This document shows positions 35,449 to 44,511 of a stretch of 64,000 bases of DNA, piece after piece (the first letter of the stretch is position 1; every line of letters starts with the position of its first letter). The stretch is from Lutibacter maritimus (lineage in GTDB: Bacteria; Bacteroidota; Bacteroidia; Flavobacteriales; Flavobacteriaceae). The stretch spans positions 124,001 through 188,000 of the forward strand of contig NZ_FOZP01000002.1 in NCBI RefSeq assembly GCF_900116115.1, given 5' to 3'. The notes beneath the pieces were generated by a model. It was not told the DNA's origin. It searched no databases and worked only from the letters and a program-made list of their open reading frames with translations. The position numbers were made by a program, and so were the translations under genes.

Positions 35449-38400
35449 TTACTTTATTAAAATTCTTTTACTTCCTTGAGCATTATCACTTGTTAATTTT
35501 ACGATATAAACGCCAGTAGAAACTCCATAAATTTCAATTTGCTCAATATTTCCTCTAGCAAAATTCACACTATTTTTATAGATGGGTTGGCCAGAAATAG
35601 TAAATACTTCAATAATTGTTTTACCTGTTAATTGACTTGAGGATATAAAAAATTGACCATCGGATATTGTTGGAAAAATAGACGTACCCGTTCTTTCAAA
35701 AAATTGATCATCAATTCCTAATGAGCTATCAATATTTATATTTATTTGTTGGTTTGGTAAAAAACCACTGGTTGCATTTGTAATATCTACTTTAAAGTAA
35801 TCTGTTGTAGTGCTACTTGCGTTATTTACATAAGTAATTTTACTTGTATTTATATCGTTTTGTGTAAATGTTTCCCCAAGCAACAAAGCTGTATTATTTA
35901 AACGCACACTTCCTTTAGTTGGTAATTCTGTTAACATAAAAACTTGTTCAAAAGCGGTAGAACCAATACTTGTGGCCTCCGTTTCTGCCTGATTTAATAT
36001 ATAAGTGCTATTTGTTCCAACTGTTAACGAGCTATTTGTAAAAGTTGAATTTGTGATATTTTCCGCATAACAAAACTCCAACGACCAGCTATTTAATGTT
36101 CCTGTATCACCCGTATATGCATCAAATATTTCAATAGTCCAATTTCCAACTGAATTTTCATTTACAAAGCCAGCTAAAGGTTGCGTTGGAATAAATGTTC
36201 CAGTAATGGGTTGTGAACCACAAACTATTGTACTTACTGCTTCATCATCAAAAGTTACTTCTAAACCATCAGTATCTCCACAAGATCCATCAAATAAAAC
36301 AATGGTAGTATTATTTGGTGATGTTAACTTAATATCAAAATCCGAAATATACGTATGTGTAATATCTACCGAAACTTTTACTTTACTAATTGTAAAGCTA
36401 TCCGCAATATTTATAGTTGATGTAGTAATTATACCATCATCAATAGCAGTATTAGCATTTTTTATATCAGCAGGTCTATCACAATTATTAATTGCAGCAG
36501 TTATAAAATTTTTTGTTGCGGAGTAATCACCAGTATTACAATCGTTTTTAGCTCTAACTTTCCAATAATAAACTGTAGATAGGTTTAAAATTGTTCCTAT
36601 TTTATAATAATTATTAGGCGTATTGCTTGTTTCAATTATAGTATTAAAACCTGCATCGGTTGAAATTATAACGTCATAAGATGTTGCCTGAACATCTGCT
36701 AACCATGTTAAATTAGCTCCATTAATACTAATTTGATTTGCACCATCGGCAGGTAATGAAGTTGTAACAACTCCAACTTCATTTTTAACAACTAACAACA
36801 ATTCTTTAGAAACTGTTGGTCCTCCAACTCCTGTAACTGTAATTATATATTCTCCTGGAGAAACAGCATTAATATTAGTTAAAGTCAACGTAAAACTTGC
36901 ATCCGAACTATTAAATGTACTTGCACTTAAATTTGATGTGGCTCCAGAAGGAACACCAGAAACCAAAATATTTGTTGAAGTTGCATAACCACCCAATGCT
37001 TTATAATCTAAATTAAAAACTGCATTTGCAGATGCAGTACAAACTTCTAAAACACTATTTGTAGAAGCTATTGTATATGTTGAGTTTGTTGAACTGGTAA
37101 ACTGACCAGTAAATACACCTCTTCCAAAAGTAGTTGCTAATATACTGTTATCACTTGTTCTTAAATCTAAATCAACAACCTTAACATCACGCATTCCGTT
37201 ATAAGAACTAGTCCATGTTGGACTTGCTTCATTAAAGTTTTTTGATACCCAAATACCTAATTCTGTACCAACAATTACTTCATTTCTTGCTAATGGATTT
37301 TGCAAAATACTTTTTACTGGCATATCGGGTAAATTACCTTCTTTATTCACCCAACTTACACCACCGTTAGATGAATACCAAATATTACTTACCCCATAAT
37401 TATGAAAAGTTACAAAAATATCATTTTCAGTTTCACCAAATTCAACTGCAGAAATACTTCCTACAAAAGCGCTTCCTGTAATTTCTTCCCATTTTATTAC
37501 ACTTGTATTTGTTTCATTCGCATTGGATAATTTTAATAATTTTCCATTTTCAGTTCCAACCAATAATATTGAGCTGGTTGTTGTAAAAGGTGAAACTTTA
37601 AAAGCAGTAGGAGCTGCATTTAGCAATGCGTTTGTTAACTTACTTTTTGTAGCATTACTACTTCCTAAAATATATCTGTTAATAGCAAACGAACCATTGG
37701 TACCATTTGAAAACATAATATTTAAATTATGATCTAAACCAGCCTGATTGATAAAATCTCCCTCATCATCATTATTATCAATAGTATATGATGTTCCTGG
37801 ATAAGGTAAACTATAATAATAATGATTTCCATATACGTAAGAAGCTATCATATAATTTCCATCTTTATCTATAGTACTATACGCGCCATCACCACCAGAA
37901 ACAAAAATACTTGAATTTGCTCCTGCTGAAGCTCCATTTATAAATGGCGTTCCGTTATCTTGTGCTCCAGCTAAAATCAATTCATTTGAAATACTTTGTC
38001 CGTAACCACCATAATAAAACTGGGTTACATTATAATCTTTATTTCTTGAAGATATTGCATTAGAGTTAGATACTGCAGTAGATAAATTTGACGCATAGTA
38101 AATACCACCATCACAACCTATAACTGCTTGATTACTGTTTTCTGGTCTAAAAGTAAATGCATGTTGATCGGCATGAACATATGAACAACTTAAAGTGTTT
38201 AAATTGGCATTGTTAGACCATTTTGATATTTGATCCCATTCACTTGCTAAATTGGTATTAATACCTTGTGAAGTTCTAAACAAATCTATTCCGCCCACAT
38301 AAACAATATCATCATTTGAAGGATCTACCTCAACTACCAAATCATAAAAAGCTTGTCCACGTGTAAAATCATTAGCAGGAATTCCATTATCTGCATCATT

Positions 38401-39645
38401 TGGCTTAGCAAGTTCCGTAATATTTGTAAAAGCATTAGTTGTGGCATAAATGTGTGGTCCTTCAGAGGTTGTTCCTTCCGTTAACGCATATATTTTATTG
38501 GCATTTGTTTTTGAAACAGCTAACTCTACTCTGTTTGAATTAGCTAAAGTTGTTTTTTGTGTAAAAGTTGAGCCATCTGTAGAATTAAAAACTCTTCCTC
38601 CACCACTGCCTCCAATACCAGGAGTTGTTATTGTTCCCATCCACAATTTATTATCTGCAGAAATTTCAAAATCATTAGGGATATAATAAAAATTTATGGA
38701 ACTCCATGTAAATTGCATGTTTGCAGATTCTATTCTACTCCAATTTAAGCCTTCATTTACTGATTTATATAAACCTGAAGATTGAAGCCCTAACCAATTA
38801 TTTTTATTTGCAGCATCTCCATAAAGATGTCCTCCAACACCAATAAAAATTTCTGTTCTATTATTTCCTAAACCATCCCAATTCATATGATTCCAAGCAA
38901 TAATATCATTTATATAATAAATTCCTGCTAAAAAATCAGACGTTGAACTAGAAAGATTACCGCCTCCAGCTATTTGAACTGGAACATGAGTCCACGTTGT
39001 TCCTCCATTTATAGTTTTATAAACACCGTTTCCAACTGCTGCACCAAACGTATATTGTTCACCTGTACCAATATACCATATATCAGAATTATTTGGGTCT
39101 ACAGTTATACAAGAAATGTTCATATTACTTGGCACACCCGAAACAAGTGTCCATGATGGATTTGCGTTGGTAATATCTTCATTTTTCCATAAACCTCCAC
39201 TTACACCACCTGCAAATACACGTTTATTTGTTGCGTCATTTGGGTCAAATAACACAACTCTGGTTCTTCCTCCTACATTATTTGGTCCTCTATCAATCCA
39301 ATCATTTCCAGAAGTTCCATCGCCTGGCACTCTTCTAGATGTGTTATTTCTTTTTTCTTGAATTTCAAAAACTTTAAATGGTTCAGGCTTTCCTGTAGCT
39401 GGATTCATTGTTAACTCCCACTCTCTTTCATAATATTTATTTGGAGGAAGCTGTAACGCTTTTCGTTCGGTTTTAGAAAGCTTTAGAGTTTTTTTAAAAG
39501 GACTATTTGCTAAAAAATTGGCATGTTTTTCTCTTAACTCTAAAATAGTTAAAGAAGAATTTGTAGCTTCATTAAATTTTAAAAGGTATATTAGTAATAT
39601 AGTAGGTACTAATAATAGTAATATGTAATACTTTTTATTATTCAT
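35449..39645 (-). CDS. Large T9SS type A sorting-domain protein with beta-propeller and P domain
   Basis: A 1398-residue secreted protein. In order: N-terminal membrane/signal segment (about residues 4-23), a sialidase/Vps10-like beta-propeller region (about 110-860) with repeated GGTTWTHV and GGVSWVNKEG type motifs and Asp-box-like turns, a fibronectin-III-like domain (about 960-1050), a proprotein-convertase P domain starting CDRPADI and ending WSLEFCYAE (about 1052-1193), a cadherin/CSPG-like segment (about 1200-1310), and a T9SS type A tail (last about 80 residues, IEVFTISGQPIYK and GVYIVKLTSD). It is therefore exported by the secretion system that SprE/PorW serves. No peptidase motif was found; binding or adhesion is the likely role. 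Confidence 0.85.
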   Translation of the reverse strand: MNNKKYYILLLLVPTILLIYLLKFNEATNSSLTILELREKHANFLANSPFKKTLKLSKTERKALQLPPNKYYEREWELTMNPATGKPEPFKVFEIQEKRNNTSRRVPGDGTSGNDWIDRGPNNVGGRTRVVLFDPNDATNKRVFAGGVSGGLWKNEDITNANPSWTLVSGVPSNMNISCITVDPNNSDIWYIGTGEQYTFGAAVGNGVYKTINGGTTWTHVPVQIAGGGNLSSSTSDFLAGIYYINDIIAWNHMNWDGLGNNRTEIFIGVGGHLYGDAANKNNWLGLQSSGLYKSVNEGLNWSRIESANMQFTWSSINFYYIPNDFEISADNKLWMGTITTPGIGGSGGGRVFNSTDGSTFTQKTTLANSNRVELAVSKTNANKIYALTEGTTSEGPHIYATTNAFTNITELAKPNDADNGIPANDFTRGQAFYDLVVEVDPSNDDIVYVGGIDLFRTSQGINTNLASEWDQISKWSNNANLNTLSCSYVHADQHAFTFRPENSNQAVIGCDGGIYYASNLSTAVSNSNAISSRNKDYNVTQFYYGGYGQSISNELILAGAQDNGTPFINGASAGANSSIFVSGGDGAYSTIDKDGNYMIASYVYGNHYYYSLPYPGTSYTIDNNDDEGDFINQAGLDHNLNIMFSNGTNGSFAINRYILGSSNATKSKLTNALLNAAPTAFKVSPFTTTSSILLVGTENGKLLKLSNANETNTSVIKWEEITGSAFVGSISAVEFGETENDIFVTFHNYGVSNIWYSSNGGVSWVNKEGNLPDMPVKSILQNPLARNEVIVGTELGIWVSKNFNEASPTWTSSYNGMRDVKVVDLDLRTSDNSILATTFGRGVFTGQFTSSTNSTYTIASTNSVLEVCTASANAVFNLDYKALGGYATSTNILVSGVPSGATSNLSASTFNSSDASFTLTLTNINAVSPGEYIITVTGVGGPTVSKELLLVVKNEVGVVTTSLPADGANQISINGANLTWLADVQATSYDVIISTDAGFNTIIETSNTPNNYYKIGTILNLSTVYYWKVRAKNDCNTGDYSATKNFITAAINNCDRPADIKNANTAIDDGIITTSTINIADSFTISKVKVSVDITHTYISDFDIKLTSPNNTTIVLFDGSCGDTDGLEVTFDDEAVSTIVCGSQPITGTFIPTQPLAGFVNENSVGNWTIEIFDAYTGDTGTLNSWSLEFCYAENITNSTFTNSSLTVGTNSTYILNQAETEATSIGSTAFEQVFMLTELPTKGSVRLNNTALLLGETFTQNDINTSKITYVNNASSTTTDYFKVDITNATSGFLPNQQININIDSSLGIDDQFFERTGTSIFPTISDGQFFISSSQLTGKTIIEVFTISGQPIYKNSVNFARGNIEQIEIYGVSTGVYIVKLTSDNAQGSKRILIK

Positions 39646-39680
39646 TATGGGGTTTACTATAAGGTTTAATAGGTTTTAAG

Positions 39681-41018
39681 CTAACCTTTTAATTTTTTAT
39701 ACAATTGCAAGGCATAACCATCGGTTAAACTTGCCACAAAACCACAAATACTTAAAATTCTTAAATACGTTGTTTCTTGTGGTTTTTGAATACTTTCAGG
39801 CAATAGATTTAAAATTAACTTATCGTAATTTGTAATCTTATTTTCAAAGCTATTATTTAGTGCTGTTAAAAATACATCTAACAATGTAGCAATTATATTG
39901 TATCCAAACAACTCTTTTTCAATTACTTCCCTACTTTTATAAATTTTTTCGACACTTATTTTAATAATATCATTAATTTGAGCTTCAAAAGAACATTTGT
40001 CTAATAAAGAATGTTGGTATTCTCCTTTTAAAATAGCCTCTTCATTTTCAAGGAAAACATTTGAAGCTTCTGTAATAAGTGTTCCAATTGCTAATGCACG
40101 CAAATAACTAAGCCTGTCTTTTTTAAATTTTAATTGATGGTATTTTTTTGAATCAATAGAATTTTTTACCAGTTTAATTAAATATTCTAACGCATAATCT
40201 TCTTCAATTAATCCTAAGTTTATTCCATCTTCAAAATCAATAATGGTATAACAAATATCATCTGCAGCTTCAACTAAATATGCTAATGGATGCCTTCTGT
40301 ATGAAATGTTTTCGGTATTGCCTGAAGAAATTAAACCCAATTCTTGAGCAACTTCTTTAAAACAAGCAATATCGTTTTGAAATATTCCATATTTTTTATC
40401 TGCAATATGTAAAGTTGGTTTTTTTGGTAATGATTCTTTTGGATATTTTATAAAAGTGCCTAAAGTTGCATAGGATAATCTTAATCCTCCAATACTTCCG
40501 GACTTACTTTCATTTAAAATTCTAAATCCATTAGCATTTCCTTCAAAATCAATAATATCTTGCCATTGTTTTGCAGATAAATATTCTTTGTATTTTAAAC
40601 CATTTCCGCTTTTAAAATATTCACCAATTGCTTTTTCTCCGCTATGACCAAAAGGTGGATTTCCTATATCATGTGCTAATGCAGCAGTTGCTACAATTGC
40701 ACCAAAATCATTCATTTTAAATCCTTCTTCAATTAAATTTGGATGTTTTAAAAGTACTTTTTCGCCAACAATTCTCCCAAGAGAACGCGCTACAACACTT
40801 ACCTCTAAACTATGTGTTAAACGCGTATGAACAAAGTCTGTTTTTGAAAGTGGAACTACTTGTGTTTTATCTTGTAAACTTCTAAATGAATCTGAAAATA
40901 TAATACGATCATAGTCTACTTCAAAACCCAATCTAGTTTCATCTTGTTCATTTCTTAATCTTTTTTGAGTATCACCAAATCTTTTAAGTGATAATAATTG
41001 ACTCCAATTCATTTTCAT
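39681..41018 (-). CDS. dgt: Deoxyguanosinetriphosphate triphosphohydrolase (dGTPase)
   Basis: A 445-residue HD-domain dGTPase that releases triphosphate from dGTP. The metal site is spread over RLTHSLEVSVVAR (about residues 66-78) and AHDIGNPPFGHSGEKA (about 115-130), with a further DICYTIIDFEDG (about 253-264). Length matches the standard Dgt family. It may help balance deoxynucleotide pools, a link to the nrdAB genes 9 kb away that is only thematic. It is on its own in the minus direction, divergent from the 41175 gene. Confidence 0.93.
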   Translation of the reverse strand: MKMNWSQLLSLKRFGDTQKRLRNEQDETRLGFEVDYDRIIFSDSFRSLQDKTQVVPLSKTDFVHTRLTHSLEVSVVARSLGRIVGEKVLLKHPNLIEEGFKMNDFGAIVATAALAHDIGNPPFGHSGEKAIGEYFKSGNGLKYKEYLSAKQWQDIIDFEGNANGFRILNESKSGSIGGLRLSYATLGTFIKYPKESLPKKPTLHIADKKYGIFQNDIACFKEVAQELGLISSGNTENISYRRHPLAYLVEAADDICYTIIDFEDGINLGLIEEDYALEYLIKLVKNSIDSKKYHQLKFKKDRLSYLRALAIGTLITEASNVFLENEEAILKGEYQHSLLDKCSFEAQINDIIKISVEKIYKSREVIEKELFGYNIIATLLDVFLTALNNSFENKITNYDKLILNLLPESIQKPQETTYLRILSICGFVASLTDGYALQLYKKLKG

Positions 41019-41084
41019 TGTAAATAATTTGTTGCAATATACTCAATAAATTAGTTTTCATACATCCAAAATAATGTCAAATAT

Positions 41085-41150
41085 TTACATTATAGTTACA
41101 AAACTATAAGTTTTAAATAACCTTTAATTAACACTGTATTTGTTTATTTG
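41085..41150 (+). promoter_or_regulatory. Pho-box-like array and promoter of the 41175 gene
   Basis: Pentamers TTACA, TTACA, TAAGT, TAACC and TAACA start at 41085, 41096, 41107, 41118 and 41129, exactly 11 bases apart. Exactly 14 bases after the last start is the -7-like box TTTATTTG (41143-41150). No -33 TTG is seen, as expected for an activator-dependent promoter. Confidence 0.75.
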
Positions 41151-41174
41151 AGCATTAAATAAAACATATTACCA

Positions 41175-41558
41175 ATGAAATATTTCGTACTATTATTTAC
41201 TATTTTTTCAACTGTTTTTACATATAGTCAATCATTAAAAGTTGATTCATTTTTTTCTGAAAATAAACAAAATGGTACAATAAAAGGTCTAGTTTTAGAT
41301 GAAGATAATAATAACGAACCTTTGGTTTTTGCTGAAATTATCGTAAAAAATTCTGAGACTAAAACCGAATCAGCAATGGACGGAACTTTTAAATTTGACT
41401 TAAAACCAGGTATTTACAATTTAGAAGTGCGCTTTATAGGCTATAAAACAATTGAAATAGACAATGTTAAAGTTATTTCAAACACCACAACCAACATCAA
41501 ACAATCATTACCCGCATTAAAAGTTGCATCTTCAATTTCAATAGCAAGTTTACAATAA
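41175..41558 (+). CDS. Secreted single-domain carboxypeptidase-like regulatory protein
   Basis: A 127-residue protein with a signal peptide (MKYFVLLFTIFSTVFTYSQ) and one carboxypeptidase-regulatory-like (CarbopepD_reg) domain, residues about 32-115, showing GLVLDEDNNNEPLVFAEI and LEVRFIGYKTIEIDNVKV. The same domain forms the N-terminus of the TonB receptor encoded just downstream; the two are clearly related in this segment. A free-standing copy could bind the receptor or compete for its partner, or be a duplication relic; unproven. It has its own Pho-box-like promoter, so the two genes may be expressed under the same condition. Confidence 0.72.
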   Translation: MKYFVLLFTIFSTVFTYSQSLKVDSFFSENKQNGTIKGLVLDEDNNNEPLVFAEIIVKNSETKTESAMDGTFKFDLKPGIYNLEVRFIGYKTIEIDNVKVISNTTTNIKQSLPALKVASSISIASLQ

Positions 41559-41567
41559 AATTGTACT

Positions 41568-41655
41568 TAAATTTAAGCTAACATTTAGTTAACACTTTTA
41601 TTAAGTTTTCATAATAACAACATAACCTTTCATTTACGTAGCTCTTGTTCCTTTG
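41568..41655 (+). promoter_or_regulatory. Pho-box-like array and promoter of the TonB receptor gene
   Basis: Seven pentamers at exact 11-base steps: TAAAT (41568), TAACA (41579), TAACA (41590), TTAAG (41601), TAATA (41612), TAACC (41623) and TTACG (41634). The -7-like box TTCCTTTG starts at 41648, 14 bases after the last pentamer. The same box sequence occurs in the pstS promoter. Confidence 0.75.
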
Positions 41656-41678
41656 CCTCAAGAAATTTTAAGACAAAA

Positions 41679-44450
41679 ATGAACAAGACAATTATAGGTA
41701 TATTTTTATTATTTAGCACATTGTTATTTAGTCAAAATAAAGGAACGGTAAGTGGAATAGTATTAGACAAAGAATTTGAAAACGCAGCCTTACCATTTGC
41801 AAATGTATTTATTAAAGGCACTTCAATAGGAACTACCACAGATTTTGATGGAAAATATGAGCTTAAAGCCGATGCTGGAATTTACACGTTAGTATTTAGT
41901 TTTATAGGTTACAAAACTGTTGAAATACCAAAAATACAAGTAAAACAAGGCGAAAACACAACAGTTAACCAAATATTGAGCGCAAGCGAAGGTGTTTCAT
42001 TAAACGAAATACAAATTACAGGAAGTGTAAGTAAAGAGTCTGAAAGTGCTTTATTAACAGAACAACGTAAAGCAACTACAATTGAACAAAAAATTGGTGC
42101 GGAAGAACTAAACAGAAAAGGTGTTAGCGATGTGGCTGCAGCTTTAACTAAAACAACAGGAATTTCAAAAGAAGAAGGTTCGGGTAATGTTTTTGTTCGT
42201 GGGCTTGGAGATAGATATAATATTACCACCTTAAACGGATTACCATTACCATCAAACAATCCATCAAAAAAGAATATAGACTTAGGAATTTTCTCTACAG
42301 ATATTGTTGAATTTATTGGTATTGACAAAACCTACACAGTAAAAAATTACGGCGATTTTGCTGGAGCAAATGTTAATATTGCTTCAAAAAACTACAAAGG
42401 AACAGGGTTCTTAGAGATTGGCATTGGAACAGGAGCAAATTCTGAAGCTATTTCGCAATCAGATTTTTATTTAAATGATGGTCCAAATTATTCAGGATTT
42501 TACACAAAATCGTATCCAAGTTTTCCGTTAAGTAATTACAACTTTACAACAAGTTGGGATAGAGAAAAGGCAAATTCACCTATTAATGGAAGCGTTTCTA
42601 TAAAAGGTGGTGAAAGTTTTAATATAGGTAAAGATACCAAGGTAAATATATTTGCTGTTGGATCTTTTGATAACGGTTATTCTTATAAAGAAGGCGTTTC
42701 TCGTGGATCAGTAAATGTAGGCGGTGTAGCCAGAAAAGATTATGATTTTACAAGCTATGCTTATGATACGAACACTACATTACTGAGTAATATTGGTGTT
42801 TCTCATAAAAATCAATCATTAAAATACAACGGTTTATACATTAACTCAACAAGTCAAAAACAAGATGAATATTATGGTACTGTTGATATTTTTGATTACG
42901 CTCCAGAAGGTGGCGCTTTTTTACAGAGAGCAACTTTTGAAAGAACCGAACTTATTGTACATCAACTTTTAGGCGAGCATACAATAACCGATGCATTAGA
43001 TGTAAATTGGGGTGCATCCTACAATTTTGTTAAAAATGCTGTACCAAACAGAAGACAAAATATTTTAACTCCAGATAACTGGGACAATCCAGAGGGTCCA
43101 AAATCATTTCAACAAACAAACAACGCTTCAGATAATCATCGATTTTATCAAAATTTAGAAGAAGAAGAAATTGCGACTAATTTTTCAACTACTTACAAAT
43201 TTGGTAAAAATGAAACCGATGAATTTAGAGGAAAATTAACTTTAGGATATAGCGGCAGATTTAAAACTGTTGATTTTAAAGCAACACAATTTAACTTACG
43301 AATTAATACAAGAGTTGACCAGCCCTTTGTTGAAAATATTTACAATTTAGATGCTTATTTTAATCAAGCTAACTTAAATGCCAATTTATTCAGTATTGAA
43401 ACTTTTAGAGGTAATGTAAGTCAGGCAAATGCTTTAAGTCCGCAAACTTTTGGAGGTCCTCAAGATATTCACGCTGGATACATTTCGGTTGAATATATTA
43501 TATCTCCAAAACTAACAGTTGTTGCAGGTACCAGAGCCGAGCAAATAAATCAAACAATTAATTGGGATACTTCTTTATCATCGGGATCAAGCAAATTAGA
43601 TAAATTGGAAATTTTACCAATGATTTCCTTAAAATATGAAGTAAACGAGCAACAAAATTTAAAATTTGCAGCAAGTAAATCATATACTTTACCTCAATAT
43701 ATTGAGCGTGCTTTATTTCAATTTGTAGGCGCAACACAATCTTCAGTTGGTAATCCAAACTTATATGCTTCAACAGACTATAACGCTGATTTTAAATGGG
43801 AATATTTTCCAAAATCTAATGAAATTATTGCTTTAGGTGTTTTTGGAAAATCCATACAAAATCCAATAAATGAAGTTGTAATAAACTCTGCTTCTAATGA
43901 TATTAGCTATGTAAACTCGGGTGATGCTGCAACAGTAATTGGTGCAGAGTTTGAAATTAGAAAAAGTTTATTAAATAACAATAATAAACTAACTATTGGT
44001 TTTAATACGTCCTATATGTACTCCAACCAAGAGTTAGATAAAGAAAAAGTTATAAATGAAACTTCTGCTGCAGGATATGGAATTAGCGTTGATTTTACAA
44101 ATACTGAAGATAACCTATCTGGCGCATCAAACCTCCTTTTAAACGCAGACATCAGCTTTGAAAGAGAATTCAATAACAACAAAAGCATACAAGCAACTGT
44201 AGCATATAATTATTTTTCTGATAGAATTTTTGCCTTAGGAACCGAAGGAAAAGGAAATTTAGTTGATCAAGGTTCAGGTTCATTAGATTTTATTTTAAAA
44301 TCTAAACTAAATGATAAGCTAGGTTTAAGTATTTCAGCAAAAAACATTTTAAATCCATCAATAGAGAGAGTTCAAGAAACTCAGAACGTAATAGTTTCTT
44401 CCTTTAAAAAAGGGACAAACTTAAAACTATCACTATCGTATACATTTTAA
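41679..44450 (+). CDS. TonB-dependent receptor
   Basis: A 923-residue outer-membrane transporter. A signal peptide (to LLFSQNKG) is followed by a CarbopepD_reg-like domain (about residues 23-105), a plug domain with GVSDVAAALTKTTGISKEEG and VFVRGLGDRYNITTLNGLP (about 145-195), and a C-terminal beta-barrel ending LKLSLSYTF, with a terminal aromatic residue as expected. Its plug style resembles the Xanthomonas/Caulobacter-type receptors rather than SusC. It is followed by a lipoprotein without SusD features. The substrate is unknown; the shared Pho-box-like promoter suggests phosphate or an organophosphate. Confidence 0.9.
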   Translation: MNKTIIGIFLLFSTLLFSQNKGTVSGIVLDKEFENAALPFANVFIKGTSIGTTTDFDGKYELKADAGIYTLVFSFIGYKTVEIPKIQVKQGENTTVNQILSASEGVSLNEIQITGSVSKESESALLTEQRKATTIEQKIGAEELNRKGVSDVAAALTKTTGISKEEGSGNVFVRGLGDRYNITTLNGLPLPSNNPSKKNIDLGIFSTDIVEFIGIDKTYTVKNYGDFAGANVNIASKNYKGTGFLEIGIGTGANSEAISQSDFYLNDGPNYSGFYTKSYPSFPLSNYNFTTSWDREKANSPINGSVSIKGGESFNIGKDTKVNIFAVGSFDNGYSYKEGVSRGSVNVGGVARKDYDFTSYAYDTNTTLLSNIGVSHKNQSLKYNGLYINSTSQKQDEYYGTVDIFDYAPEGGAFLQRATFERTELIVHQLLGEHTITDALDVNWGASYNFVKNAVPNRRQNILTPDNWDNPEGPKSFQQTNNASDNHRFYQNLEEEEIATNFSTTYKFGKNETDEFRGKLTLGYSGRFKTVDFKATQFNLRINTRVDQPFVENIYNLDAYFNQANLNANLFSIETFRGNVSQANALSPQTFGGPQDIHAGYISVEYIISPKLTVVAGTRAEQINQTINWDTSLSSGSSKLDKLEILPMISLKYEVNEQQNLKFAASKSYTLPQYIERALFQFVGATQSSVGNPNLYASTDYNADFKWEYFPKSNEIIALGVFGKSIQNPINEVVINSASNDISYVNSGDAATVIGAEFEIRKSLLNNNNKLTIGFNTSYMYSNQELDKEKVINETSAAGYGISVDFTNTEDNLSGASNLLLNADISFEREFNNNKSIQATVAYNYFSDRIFALGTEGKGNLVDQGSGSLDFILKSKLNDKLGLSISAKNILNPSIERVQETQNVIVSSFKKGTNLKLSLSYTF

Positions 44451-44511
44451 AACTTACAAATTACAATTAACAAAAACAGTAACTAATTTTTACAAATCAA
44501 TAAAAACAAAA

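Noticed and set aside
44451-44511. TTACA/TAACA-like pentamers between the TonB receptor and lipoprotein genes.
   Set aside because: Their spacing is 7, 7 and 12 bases, not 11, and no -7 box lies at the proper distance; read-through from the receptor promoter is simpler.
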